From: Carettochelys insculpta
Lineage: Eukaryota > Chordata > Testudines > Carettochelyidae
Assembly (NCBI RefSeq): GCF_033958435.1
Contig: NC_134152.1
Location: forward strand, 14,556,001 to 14,620,000
DNA: 64,000 nt
Reading direction: 5' to 3'
Numbering within the stretch: position 1 is the first letter of the stretch; the number at the start of each line of letters is the position of its first letter. The translations under genes were made by a program, and so were the position numbers. The notes beneath the pieces are model-generated. The model ran no database searches, was not told the origin of the DNA, and saw only the letters and a program-made list of their open reading frames with translations. Positions 41,811 through 52,805 of the stretch are shown here, piece by piece.

Positions 41811-43217
41811 TTTGCCATCCATCGTGTTTTATCTTGATCTGTAGGTGACAAAATTAAAGCTAAACTATTCAGAAGTAAAACAAGAAGTCCTGTGCCACCT
41901 TTATAGGCTTTCATTGTCCCCAAGGAATAGTTTCATTAAAGTAAAACTAAGGAGTTGCAGCAACTCTCTGTGCTAAAATGCCTCTTATAAAGCATTTTTT
42001 GCCAATACTATTAACACATTTAAGAAACCTAATGTTGCCCTTTGAAACTTTTCCGTTTTCATCATTCAGCAAAGTCCTTTTTCTGTAGCAGCTTAGGTAA
42101 CTGCTTCTTTCCTGAAAGATCAGTTAAGGTATCAAACCTTAAATTTCAGAGGCGCATGTTGAAGGATACAAAAGAATCGTGGTTATTGGAATGGAAATGG
42201 GACACATGTATTGGTGTCTACATTTCTAAATTTTGCCTTTATCAGCACTTGAGAATGAGCTGCAAAACGGTTACAGATGAAGGTATCTTTAAGACCTCTT
42301 AGGTCTCATTTCACTTCCAATAGCCATGACTAACTCTGCTTACTCTTTTCTTTGCAGATTGTTCCTGAAGAAGTCTCATGGTTGAAATAGATCTTTCTTT
42401 ATCAAGGCTCTCAAGATGAGGCATATTAGATTGAGATTTTATTTTTTCAATAAGTGAGATTTTAACATTCCACTTCAGCACCTTAAAATTTTTCATCTGC
42501 AGATGAAGTGCTTAAACACTTGAAATGATTTTTATTCTCCATTAATGTGACTTGGCATGGGTCATGTTTTTTGTTTCGTTTAGTTTTCAGCATGCGTTCT
42601 GGCTGAATGTTTTATGTTCTCTTGTGTCTATTGTCTGTTTCTTTTCACTAATTTTCTCTAGTTTAGTCAACATAGCGTTGTGTTAATTTCCCAAACTAAT
42701 CTTTCTGAAAAATTTCTGTACTTGTAGTTCAGGCCCTGCAAGGAGGAAAATATTTTATACGGGGATACGTTTTTGTTAGAAAATAGTTGGCAAATTTTGA
42801 TTAATATTTTGTTCCAGATAAGGTAATATAAAGTTTCTAGTAGTCACAATTTGGCAAAACGTGTGTTGTCCTACTGCGTAATTCATGAGAAAATACTTGG
42901 TTTTTTTCTTTTTGCTTATTGATTATTGATTATTCTGTGTCTTACTTCAAAAAGTGACTGTCTGTAGCCAAAAGTATATAATTCTGTGATGTGGTCACAT
43001 ATTTGACTGTATAAAAAGCTCATATTTAAAGTATGGTCTCATTTGAGATCACCTCTCTTCTCTTACTGAGATGAATTGTACTTCAAAGTGTGTCAATTTA
43101 TGGACGCTTATTTATAAGCATTAACTGTAACTGTCTTCTGTTCATGTTAGACAAATTGAGGCACATTAAGCACTTTTGGGGTGTGTTTTCTATGATATGT
43201 AGAAAGCTAAACATAAT
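41811..43217 (+). other. Intronic sequence, no recognisable feature
   Basis: AT-rich unique-looking sequence. The open frame at 42042-42302 shows no known domain and no splice context, so I do not call it. Confidence 0.5.
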
Positions 43218-43470
43218 GAACCTGTAACAGAGAGGTACCCACGTTAGTCTTTATTCTAACAAAAAAAGAAAAATAAAACAACAGTCATGTATCATTTTAA
43301 AGACTAATCATATAATTTATTAGGTGATGAGCTTTCATGGGACAGATCCACTTCTTCAGATCAAAAAAGTGATCTGAAGAAGTGGGTCTGACCCACGGAA
43401 GCTCATCACGTAATAATTAATTAGTTAATCTTTAAAGTGCTATATGACTGCTAGTTTGTCGTATATTAAA
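43218..43470. repeat. Head-to-head inverted pair of a hammerhead-bearing repeat
   Basis: The left arm (gttagtctttattctaac ... ttattaggtgatgagctttc ... acttcttcagatc) and the right arm (gatctgaagaagtgggtctg ... gaagctcatcacgtaataat ... tctttaaagtgctatatgac) are inverted copies of one repeat unit around a short centre at 43362-43370. The unit is the same as at 47345-47660 and 50020-50150. Each arm carries a CTGAAGA...stem...GAAA-like core. Confidence 0.7.
43324..43362 (-). ncRNA. Hammerhead-ribozyme-like core (minus strand)
   Basis: On the minus strand: CTGAAGA, agtggatctgtcccat (stem II with one G-U-type position), GAAA, then GCTCATCAC. This fits CUGANGA - stem II - GAAA with N7 = A. The opposite arm, on the plus strand at 43375-43410, has CTGAAGA and a perfect stem (GTGGGtctgaCCCAC) but GGAA in place of GAAA, so only this arm retains the core. 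Confidence 0.5.
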
Positions 43471-43633
43471 CCTGAGCAAGCTGCTGGAGTGACTTAGATC
43501 ATCTCTTATATGAGTATTTCCACAGGTAGAAAACTGTAATCTGTTCAACCTTGAATTTGACACTGAAGAATTATTTTATATTTTTGTTTGATTGCAAAGA
43601 AAGGTATATTTCTATTAGGCTAAGCTATTGCAG

Positions 43634-43742
43634 AGACATGGTGGGTGCAGGAATATCTTTTATTGGACCAACTTCTGTTGGTGAGAGAGAGAGCGAAGTT
43701 GGTCCAATAAAAGTAGTAATGCACCCACCACGTGTCTAATAT
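43634..43742. repeat. Foldback repeat (TTGGTCCAATAAAAG palindrome)
   Basis: The left arm gacatggtgggtgcaggaat, cttttattggaccaacttct and the right arm gaagttggtccaataaaag, gcacccaccacgtgtc are inverted around a (GA)n centre, gtgagagagagagcg. The arms are similar to a dispersed repeat known in sauropsids, but I cannot name the family. Confidence 0.65.
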
Positions 43743-44284
43743 CTTGGGACTGACATGGGTTCAGAAACATTTCAGAGATTTAATTATTGTTGTTATTATG
43801 AACTGTTAAAATTTTCTCCAAAAGCATGGCATGTTCCTTTGCTTTTGCTTTATCTTCCTTCATGATACACAGGTGAAAGTTAGAGTGCTTCTTCAGAAAC
43901 AACTGTGATTATGGGAAATGTATCTAGGACTATAAAACTACAGGCATATGATGAGATACTTCATGTTAGTGAGAAACTGAGGCCTTCTTTAGTGTGCTTT
44001 AATTTCTGTTTGGATTGTTTTTTCATCCTTTTTTTTAACTTATTTAACGTAGTAGCCTAATTTCTGCCTAAACATGTTATCGGTATGAGCAGAAAATTTC
44101 TGACATACAATAATAAATTTAAATCTATGAACTGGAAGGGTATTTTGCGTACATTATGTTAAATCATGCAATGTTATTTCTGCTCCTTCCTCTGTCCCTA
44201 ATTTACAATCTTGCATAAGCCACTGCACTTCTGTGCATTAGTTTATTCATCTGTAAAAAAAAAAAAAAAAAAAAAAAATGAGAT
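43743..44284 (+). other. Intronic gap ending in an A-rich run
   Basis: No gene is seen. A run of about 23 A residues at 44256-44278 precedes the third DIRS remnant. Confidence 0.45.
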
Positions 44285-44475
44285 ACCTACTTTTCTTCCT
44301 CGAGAGATGTTCTCATGGATGCTCCAGTTTAGGCACTGGTTCATTCCTGTGCCTTTTCATGGAGAGTGCAACAGTATCCCCTGGGGTTGTACGTGTGCAG
44401 GACGCATCACGCAGACCCTTCATTTAAAGTGCTGCACACACAACCCAGTGTCACATCACATGGAAATACACATCT

Positions 44476-44642
44476 CATAGAACTGGAAGGAACCTTGGGA
44501 GGTTGTTGAGTCCTCTTGGCAGGGCCAGGCACCATCCCTGACAGATATTTTTGTTAATCTGTTTGCCCCAGACCCCTAAACAGCCTCCTCACAACCCTGG
44601 GTTTAGCAGGCCAATGCTCACCCCACTGAGCTATCCTTTCCC
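44476..44642 (-). mobile_element. tRNA-derived SINE with CR1-like tail
   Basis: Minus-strand copy of the family at 27887: the CR1-like tail is at the left (tagaactggaaggaacct) and the tRNA-like head at the right (gggtttagcaggccaatgctc and cactgagctatccttt, complements of the loop and A box). Confidence 0.8.
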
Positions 44643-45595
44643 CTCAGGTCCATTTGTACCATGCCCGGCCCAAGTCAAAGTACAGCAGTTGCACTGTCGA
44701 AGTGCCCTCCTCAGACCTCCTTTAGTTAGCATAGTTTTCCTTCTTTTCTCTCACTAGTTAAGAACTTGTGTTTGAGGGGAGGGGTTTTACCTCCATTAGT
44801 GGATCTTTTAACAGTGTGTACTCTGTCCGGGAGAGGGGCATACTCCCCACCCATTTCCCTGTCCCTCTCCTGGCACAAGTGGCACTGCAGACAGACTCAG
44901 CACTGACAGCCAGTCTGTATACACCACAGCAGCAGTGCAGTACCAAGGCAGGGATTCATCACTCCTCCATGGCGAAGAACAATGCAGCTCTGTCAGTGCA
45001 GGCAGCAGTACTGCAACTGGCCACATCACAGGCTTATGCTCACCACAGAGCCTCACAAGTCTCCCCATTTCCAGCATCCCCCTGCTTGTAGCACTCCTTT
45101 CCCCTAATTCAGTCTCTGCACCACGGCTGCTCGTGAGATACTTCCCTGTTTTCTACTAATGAGGACACAGGCTTTTCTCCTCACCACTCACTTCCTTCAA
45201 GAGCCCAAAGATATGACGTATAGCCTCCTCACTGGCACTATTACAACTCGCTGCCACGGTATGGACATGAGGGGGCCACCGCCATTCTTGAATTGCTGGC
45301 CATAGCGTTCCATGGGGAATCCTATATGTCCTACTGGATACAACAGGACTCCCCTCAAGGAAGCACCTTTGAATCTCTATGATTGACCCCTCCCCCTGCA
45401 ACCCACTGAGGCAGTGGGACAGGAGTTACCTGTTACCAGCCACCTAGAAGGCCAGTGATGCCCTCTTGCCATCAGATGAGGCTGTGTTAGCCAGTGGCCG
45501 GGTAATGTGCGGTGAGGTACTCCCCTGGGTCCTAAGCAACCCAGTTTTTTACTATTAGAGCAGGCAGCTCCTAGCACTCTCACCCACGGCCAGGC

Positions 45596-46241
45596 TGTAG
45601 TAATCAAACGGTTAAAGTTCTTTTGTTGTGCCAGCTGTGTTGCAGTGACAAAAGGGTTAACAGCAGGGTCAGGCTCAGAGCTTAACTAGTTACAAGTTTA
45701 TTAAGCTACAGTTATAAGCATGCAGTTACAAAGGCTATTGTTTACTTCTTATATGCTGGCAAAGTACAGGTGTTAACAAGTTACCTTACAATCCAATACA
45801 AAGATATCTGTTACCATCTAACACAATGATATCTTGACACAATGACATCTAGTTACAGAGCTCTAATTCTTTAGCTGTGCACAAAAAAAAGTCGGAGACC
45901 TAGCATGGGTGTATCTTACCCTCTCTGCATCTCTCGATACCAGCGTAGCCAAGCTGGATCGGTCACTCAATTCCGCGGAAAGATGAATACGAGGTTGGGC
46001 GTCCCCAGTTGTAGACCTCGGGAGGCAATCACCTGACCTGACCAGCAGGTAGTTGGTGGAATGCACTCAAAGTTAGAGTTCTGCTGGACCCATCTTTTTT
46101 ACCGCTTCTGGGTTACGTATTCTCTTTCTTATCTATGGTGCCAGATCATACTGGTCTGTCTTTGTGACGCCAGTTTGTTACAAGGGCATTTCTTACTTAG
46201 TTTGCACTTGTAAGACAAGAGATAAGCAATTTAGGAGTACA
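45596..46241 (-). repeat. Probable solo LTR of an endogenous retrovirus
   Basis: On the minus strand the unit would begin TGTAC and end CTACA (TGTAG on the plus strand at 45596), with AATAAA near 45690 followed by about 90 bases, a typical R-U5 arrangement. I see no matching target duplication, so the ends are tentative. No viral coding sequence is present. Confidence 0.4.
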
Positions 46242-46569
46242 GGACATTCTTTTGTGTGGGCGGGGCACGTCCCCTTCTGGGATGGTTGTGTGTGTGTGCA
46301 TCATATCGATCAATGCCAGCTGGGGTGATTTCTGAGGGTCCCCCCCCACCCTTGTTGACAGTCTGGCCTGTTAGCCTTCCATCTGTACTTTCTGCTTCTC
46401 AGGGTCATGATAAGCTAGCATATCTGGGCCTCAATGAGGGCATCAAAGACTGTGCTGTCAGCAGCCATTTCCATGCCCTGTGTGCTCCTCGGTGGGTGGG
46501 GGGGGGGCAGCGAGCAAGCTGGCTTGTAAGGGGGAGACTTTGTCTGGATACAGGCTGCTCCACCTCCAC

Positions 46570-46900
46570 AGTCACCAACTATGGATGATTATACCCACTT
46601 CCAGTGCGTGTTTAAATGGATAGCAGCAGAACTCCACATAGATGAGGAGGAGGTGTCAGAAACCCAACATAAATTGATGAATGCTCTGCAGCCACCCTCT
46701 CAGCTAAGATAGCTTTGGTAATAAATGGGGAAGTTCTAGACCCAGCAAAATCAGTGTGTCAGACCACAGCTACACCAACACCCACTCCAAGAGAGCTGAT
46801 GGCAAATACTATGGCCTTCCCTATGGGCTCAGAATATCTCTTCACCCAACCTGCCCCTAATTTACTAATGGTGGAGGTGGTGAACCAAAGGTGTAAATAG
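46570..46900 (+). pseudogene. Diverged DIRS gag remnant
   Basis: The plus strand reads DDYTHFQCVFKWIAAELHID, EEVSETQHKLMNALQPPS and, in the following frame, EVLDPAKSVCQTTATPTPT and GSEYLFTQPAPNLLMVEVVN. Block by block this aligns with DDLKQFQELFKRVAF..., QEKHHKLLKNL... and MEFLFSHPQPNSLVVESSQ of DIRS copy 2. Several frameshifts and stops separate the blocks. Confidence 0.8.
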
Positions 46901-47094
46901 CATCAGTGTAGAACAGCCCCCACAAATAGAGGTAATAGGAGACTGAACATCTTTAGTCGCGAAGTAACACCTCAGCTGCACTCCAGTTCAGGGTTGCAAA
47001 TTACTTGCTAAATATGACCACAAGAACTACATAAAACTTATGGACTTTATTAAGGACATTTCCAACATTTTCTTCCATGCATTGTGAACACTAC

Positions 47095-47290
47095 AGTACA
47101 GGTGCTCACAGACAATGCTTCATGTATGTTTTATATCAACAAACAGGTCTGGGCTTGCTCCCTGTCCCTCTGTGCCAAGGCCGTCAAGCTGTGTATTCAC
47201 CTCTCAGCCGCCTACCTACCTGACTTCTTGAACACCACAGCAGCCTAACTCAGCAGGCGGTTTCCCTCAGACCATTCAAGGACAGTTGCC
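47095..47290 (+). pseudogene. Diverged DIRS RNase H remnant
   Basis: The plus strand reads VLTDNASCMFYINKQVW, SLCAKAVKLC and AAYLPDFLNTTAA followed by a stop and LSRRF. This aligns with STDNTSTMFYINRQGG, LCAEAIRLW and ASYLPGTHNVKADQLSRRF of copy 2. The catalytic aspartate of the TDN block remains but that of KADQ is lost. Confidence 0.85.
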
Positions 47291-47344
47291 CCATCTTTGA
47301 TATTTATAGCGATCTCAGGCAAACCACTTAATAGATGCTTGCAG

Positions 47345-47660
47345 TTAATAGTAACAGAGGTAGCCGTGTTAGTCTGTATTATAACAAAACAAAAAAGCAT
47401 TCATGTAGCACTTTAAAAACTAACAAAATAGTTATTTGCTCTAATCCCTGTGTTTCCCCCCGCTTTGCCTGCCCGCCTTCTGCCCTAGGTAGCTGATTAG
47501 TCAGTCTTCTATCTTTCAGTTCAATTTTAGTCAAGTCAGTTTACATTTATCAGAATTTTCCAGACTGAAGAAGTGGGTCTATCCCACAAAAGCTCATCAC
47601 CTAATAAATTATTTTATTAGTCTTTAAAGTGCTACAGGACTGCTTTAAACAAAAAAAAAA
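47345..47660 (+). repeat. Hammerhead-bearing dispersed repeat
   Basis: The repeat has the ends acagaggtagccgtgttagt (47353) and tctttaaagtgctacaggac (47623), with ctgaagaagtgggtctatcc in between. The two ends are partly complementary. At 47566-47600 the hammerhead-like core is CTGAAGA, stem gtgggtctatcccac, then AAAA where GAAA is expected, a likely CpG decay. About 110 bases at 47440-47555 (taatccctgtgtttcccccc) look like an unrelated inserted or older segment. Confidence 0.6.
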
Positions 47661-48557
47661 AAAAGGAATTATTTGAAGTAAATCTTGGATTATTTCTCCA
47701 AACTTCCAATATGTATGTTGATAGAATTCTATCTGTGCAAGAACCTTTGTTGGTGTACGGAAAGTGATGTGTTGCAAATTTCATGAGAACTACAAATGTA
47801 TCCTAAAAATCTAACCATAGTCATAAAAACAGCTGCATCTGACTAGTCAAGTAAAGCTCATGAATTCCAAATCAGTAACAGTGAGTGGAATTTTACTTTA
47901 AAGTATCTATTGAAAGGACAACTGAGTCAGACAAAAATTGTTTATATAATTTTCAATGTTTAAGAGAATGGGAGTGGGAGACAGATTGTGGATTTCTATT
48001 ATCTGGTCTGGCAGATGTTATCCCTGACTGATTGCAGGCAGGTCTCTTAACTGCTGTTCTCATTATCTGTAAAATGCTTATGAAGCTTTCTTACCTCACA
48101 GGGATAATTTGGGGATGAGTGTTCATAAAGCTTTTGGATATCCTTGGCTGAAAGTTCTGTAGAAGCATAAATAACATGAAAGTCAGCCAGCACAAAAGTA
48201 CAGTTTTAGTCGAGGATATTAAAGCTCTACATTCTAATTACTTAAATTCTTAATTATGAAAACTGAAATTGATGGGATTTTCATCTAATACTTCTGGAGA
48301 ATCACAGCAATGATCAAGTGAAGAGGGGAACAAATAAACTGAAAAATTATGAGGAATTCATTTTAGAAGTTGTTTGATGTTCAAAACTGGATGCCTGTAA
48401 GACAGGGTATCCAGGATAAGTGGAGACCTCTTCAGCTCTCACAAGTGGGTGTGTATTTTCCTGAAACCCTTCCAGCCCCATCCATAGAAACTTGGCTTTT
48501 CATCCTGGTTTGTATTCCTTTCCCTTAAGCTTAACATACTCCTTCCCTCTCAAAGCT
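47661..48557 (+). other. Intronic sequence, no recognisable feature
   Basis: AT-rich, no gene seen. An A-rich run follows the repeat at 47648-47664. Confidence 0.5.
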
Positions 48558-48565
48558 TTAATTCA

Positions 48566-48903
48566 GAGGTATACACCCTGCAGATCAGGAGAGTTATCTG
48601 ATGATGGGCCAGGAGACAGTTTACTGAAGTTGAATATCCACAGGAATGGCCCCCTGCAGCTCCCAGTGACCACACTTCTCCATTCCCAGTCCCTGGGAGC
48701 TGCAGGATGTGGAGGCCAGCATCTCCTTGTGATCCGCCACTTCCCACAGCTTCCATTATCTGGGAGCAGTGAACTGCAGGCACTGGGTGTTTCAGGAGGC
48801 TGGGCCTGCAGATACTCAGTGTAAATAAACTATCTTGTGGCCTGCCAGCGGACCACCCTGATGTGTTGCATATGGCCCATGGGCTGCACATTGCTTTCCA
48901 CTG
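48566..48903. mobile_element. hAT-superfamily MITE with imperfect 8-bp target duplication
   Basis: The flanks are CTTTAATT (48558-48565) and CTTTAAGT (48904-48911), one mismatch in eight. The left end cagaggtatacaccctgcag and the reverse complement of the right end, cagtggaaagcaatgtgcag, are imperfect inverted repeats. The open frames on both strands inside (48492-48891) are meaningless. Confidence 0.75.
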
Positions 48904-48911
48904 CTTTAAGT

Positions 48912-50019
48912 AGATAATGTTAAATAAACAGCTAAAGGTGTACTTAATTTCAATTCAAATTTGCAAACTATTTTCACTAATCGGCCCCCATGAGAGGCTG
49001 CATGCACCCTTCTCAAGAAACACTCTTCTCTTGAAGGACATGCTAAAGTCATAATCGTTGATCAGAGCACCTACACTATTATCAGTTACGATCTATGAAC
49101 TGTCTCCATGCCGTTCAGAATCTGCCTTGCTGACACTTCTTTCCCTGCCTTAAATTCAATAAAGCCAAAGCAAAGCTCTTGATCACTCTTCCCCCTACCC
49201 CTTCCATTTTTCCCCTCCCACTTTCTGTGTCACCATGGCCTCCCCTTCTCTCCTTATGGTCATTCAAGCCCAGAATCTGATACCATTTTAGACTCTGCTC
49301 TTAATGTATCTACATATATAAACTATCATTTTTTAATCTTGCACACTGCTTTTAAAATCCAGAGCTTGCTTTCTGGATACAGCCCAACATCTCATTCAAG
49401 CCTTTATTGCAAACTTCTTTTCTGGCCTTAGGTACTACAACTTTATCTCCCTCAGATTTGCTCAGAAGCCTGCTGGTAAATTCAGCTTCGTAATTACTGA
49501 CTGTTAACTACATATAGGAACATTGCAAATTGAGGAGAAAAGAGAATCCAAGTGAAAACAGTGGATTTAAGGTTGATATTGTGTCCAACTGATGAGTAGT
49601 AAGAATGGATTGTAAATGCATGTTCTCCACATTTCTAATTGCTTTAACTGCTGAGAATTTGAAAAACTGTCAAAGACTGAAGAGGTGATTCATGGCCTGA
49701 AGTGAAAAGCAGCTTTTAAAAGTTGGATTTGTACCATATAGAACAGCAACACCCAAGAAACATCATTTAAAGGCTCCCAAAAGAAAACATCTTTCTTGCA
49801 AATCAGTAAGCTTCTTAAATTCAGACTTGCACTCTTTGACTATTTCCACAAGTTTTCACTGTTTCCTGTGACCAGACCAAATGAACTCCTTGGACCTTCT
49901 TCCCTTGCGAAATCAGGACATGTCTTTCCCTGCACTGATGAGGGTGTGCTTATATTGTGGCCCATGTCTCCCAGTTGTCATAAGATGATCCACAAACTCC
50001 CTCACTAATTCTGGTCTGC
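48912..50019 (+). other. Intronic sequence, no recognisable feature
   Basis: No gene or recognised repeat in 1.1 kb; the 70-codon frame at 49796-50008 shows no domain. Confidence 0.45.
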
Positions 50020-50150
50020 CTATGGTCTGAAGAAGTGGTCTGTCCCATGAAAGCTCACCTAATAAACTATTTTGCTAGTTTTTAAAGTGCTACTTGACTG
50101 CTTTTTGTTTTGATAGTGTATAGACTACCACAGCTTCCTCTCTGTTACTA
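50020..50150 (+). repeat. Hammerhead-bearing dispersed repeat
   Basis: The unit reads CTGAAGA (50029), agtggtctgtcccat, GAAA, gctcacctaataaac, then tttttaaagtgctacttgac and ends near ctaccacagcttcctctctgttact. CTGAAGA and GAAA are both intact; stem II pairs less well than in the other copies. Same family as 47345-47660. Confidence 0.65.
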
Positions 50151-50659
50151 ATTTCCTGGGAGTGACTGGGGTTTAATTTATGACTTACTGATGACTCCCT
50201 GCCAACAGACACAAAAGACTTTCAGATCTGCTCAAGGAGGTTCTCTGCTTTGGGGACAGTTCGTACGATCAGGTTCTTTTTTTTCATTCCTTCTCTGGTA
50301 CCAAAGGGAGCAAGCACTTCTTGAGCCTCCTTCCTTCCCAAATACTTAACTTACGTGCACATTCTTTCCTCATGCACACAGTCGTGAGAACCTTATCCTC
50401 ATTCCTTAGTAAGTTGGGAAAACTCGATAGTCATAAACTATATGTAGATGTTCTGCATTGCATTTCCTGTTAATGAAGCTATTAAGCCCTTCTCTTATTT
50501 TAAAAGCACTGTGCTATTACTAGTAACATGTACTGACTGTTGCCATTTCCTTCCTGTAATTTATGAGAGAGGTCTGTGGTGCTGAAATGTTGGGTAGTCC
50601 AGTTCTAAATTGCTACTTTTTCGCGGGTGATGTGTGCTCATTCACTATCCTCTGTCAAG
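50151..50659 (+). other. Intronic gap
   Basis: No recognised feature. Confidence 0.4.
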
Positions 50660-51480
50660 GTTTTCTCAGTTCTTTCTTGGCCTTCCTTGCTTTCTCTTTC
50701 CTCATTTGGCTACCCAGTTTAATGAATGCTTGTCATGTCTCTCATCTTCCATATGATATGTGTCCCAACCACCTAACCCTTCTTTCTTTGATATTGTGTG
50801 ACATGTCCTGCCTTCTCCTCTCCTCTACTGTCCCATTTGTTTTTTGTTTTTCTGTCCATGAAATATGTAGCATCTTCCTCAGTCCTTTATGACGAGCAGC
50901 CTCCAATCTCTGTTAGCCACTGTCATTCTCAAAATCTCTGTTCTATACAATAGTGGTACTATCACAGTGATACAGTACTATCACATGATATCATCTGCTC
51001 TTTTGTTTGACGTGGTCATGTCCAGTTGACCATGATGTTCATCTTCAAAAGTTGCTTCCTAATCCCGTACAAATATCTAGATGCCAACCACAATCAGATG
51101 TCATCACGTGCTCCAGATTCCTGTGTTACCATCCAATCTCTTTTCAGTACAGTCTCCTATCTTTATAATGATGGTTTTCTTTACATTTACTTTCAGTCCA
51201 GTTTTTGCTACTTCCCTCTGAAACAATGGTAGTCATTGAGTTCCAAATCATATTCAGTAGAGCAGTGATGTTAGCAAAGTCAAGATTGTGTAACTCATAT
51301 CTGCTAAACAACAATGCCTTTTGTTACCTGCTTCGTCACCCAATCACTTGCTAATGCAGAGAGGATTTGTGATAACGCACACCTTTTTCTAACTCACATC
51401 ACAACATTGAACTGTTGACCCAAGCCATAAACTCCTTATAATGTTGATCAGCTTACTGGTCTCCCATAGCTTCTAGCAAT
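50660..51480 (-). mobile_element. LINE 3' half, degraded
   Basis: On the minus strand, from right to left, one can read TLWNIARSYGRPVS near 51480, DWVTKQVTKG near 51350, AKTGLKVNVKKT near 51215 and a LGGWDTYHMEDERHDKHSLNW-like block near 50750. These correspond to the RT palm, the post-YADD region and the C-terminal RLGWxxHxxRMxDxRxPKxxL block of a non-LTR retrotransposon that is neither CR1 nor the family at 26398. The frame is broken throughout and I do not assign a clade. Confidence 0.6.
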
Positions 51481-52287
51481 ATTCCACAGTGTGTCTCTAC
51501 TTGTAAAGGAAGGTTGCCAATTCCTGATAGTCCAACTCTGAGCACACACCTCAGAGGTGCAAGATAAATGCTTTTATTAGAAGCCTTTAAAAACCCCTCA
51601 AATAATAAGTTTGGGGGAAATCCATACTAAAAGGAAAGGAAGAAATGCTTGTGTTCCAGATGATTTTAACAAGTCAGCTATCTGAAAGCTATTTGAGATG
51701 TTTGGAATTCTAATAGTAGTTTTGGCTATAAGGAATAGTAGTCAGAGTGCAAGAGGGTCATGCAAAGGTGTGTATTAAGTGCAATTTATTGTGTCTCTCT
51801 GGCTGAACATGGGATCTCTGCTGAGCATTATGTTCTATCAGATTACAGACATAACAGTTGTGACAAACAGTCTATGAAATTGAAATTTATCTACCTTTAG
51901 TTCAATTCACAAAGAGAGCTGTAAATAACAAAGCTTGCTTACAAAGCATTATATCTTTTCAAATGTTATCATAAATAAATAATGTCTGCAAGATCTATGC
52001 TTAACTAGGAGGATTCTCTCCCAGGCAACACAATTTTTTTACGTTTAATGTCATCAAACTTGGAGCTCTTTTTTTTTTGTTTTGGTGGGGGGCAGTGCTT
52101 ATTATTTAAATCTATATGATTAGACTTTTCATAGTAAATTACAAAAAAATACAGAAGATACATGCTGAAGTTTTCTGAGGTGCACATATCCAAGCCCAGT
52201 AGACAAGGCCTGCTTATTTTTGCAGAAACTCACACTGCTCTCTATAGAAAAATATAAATACTCTTTACACCAGTGGTAACCTATGCA
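51481..52287 (+). other. Intronic sequence, no recognisable feature
   Basis: AT-rich sequence without a gene. Confidence 0.45.
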
Positions 52288-52601
52288 TAGGGTGACCAAC
52301 CATCGTGTATTTGGTGGGATGGTTCTGTGTTTGGGATACCAAAAAGGCATCCCTACTTCTTTTTTAAAAGAGACCAATTGTCCTGTATTTAGGCCTGCTG
52401 GGGCTGAGAGTGGGAGCTCCCATGGCTGCCACTTCCCCAGAGCTCAGGCTGGGAGCTCCCATGGTCACCTCTTCCCCAAGGCTCCAGGCAGGGAACGCCT
52501 GTGGCTGCTGCTTCCCCAGGCTTGGGGCAGCCGGGAGGAGCTGCCCCTCCCCCTCATAGCTGCCTGTCCCATATTTGGGACAGGGTGATATGGTTGCTCT
52601 A
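52288..52601. mobile_element. MITE with TAGRGYRACCAACCAT-like inverted ends
   Basis: The left end tagggtgaccaaccatcgtg and the reverse complement of the right end, tagagcaaccatatcaccc, form an imperfect inverted pair. The interior has three diverged copies of a phrase gggagctcccatggctgccacttcccc (split by substitutions) in tandem near 52420-52520. Superfamily not assigned. Confidence 0.55.
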
Positions 52602-52735
52602 CCTACGTATCAGATTTTCTCAGATTAACTTTTCTTTCAGAGGCCGCAATTCTCTATCTTCTCAAATTTCTTATTAATTACTTATCAGGTTTAAGTAAAA
52701 TGGACTGTAAATGATTGTACTGTGGAGATATGTCT

Positions 52736-52805
52736 ATCTCATAGAACTGGAAGGGACCTTCAGAGGTCGAGTCCAGTTCCCTGCACTCACAGCAAGACTT
52801 ATCAC
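52736..52805 (-). repeat. CR1 3'-end fragment
   Basis: The sequence tagaactggaagggaccttc at 52742 is the minus-strand CR1 3' end, followed by about 50 bases of degraded CR1. Confidence 0.65.

Larger units (their letters stand above)
44285..47330 (+). mobile_element. Third DIRS element, old and fragmentary
   Basis: The left edge, ttcctcgagagatgttctcatggatgctccag, resembles the DIRS left terminus of copies 1 and 2. Gag-like sequence is recognisable at 46570-46900 and RNase H-like sequence at 47095-47290, in the same order as in the intact copy but with the RT lost. A SINE (44476-44642) and a probable solo LTR (45596-46241) have inserted. It belongs to a lineage clearly diverged from copies 1 and 2. 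Confidence 0.7.
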
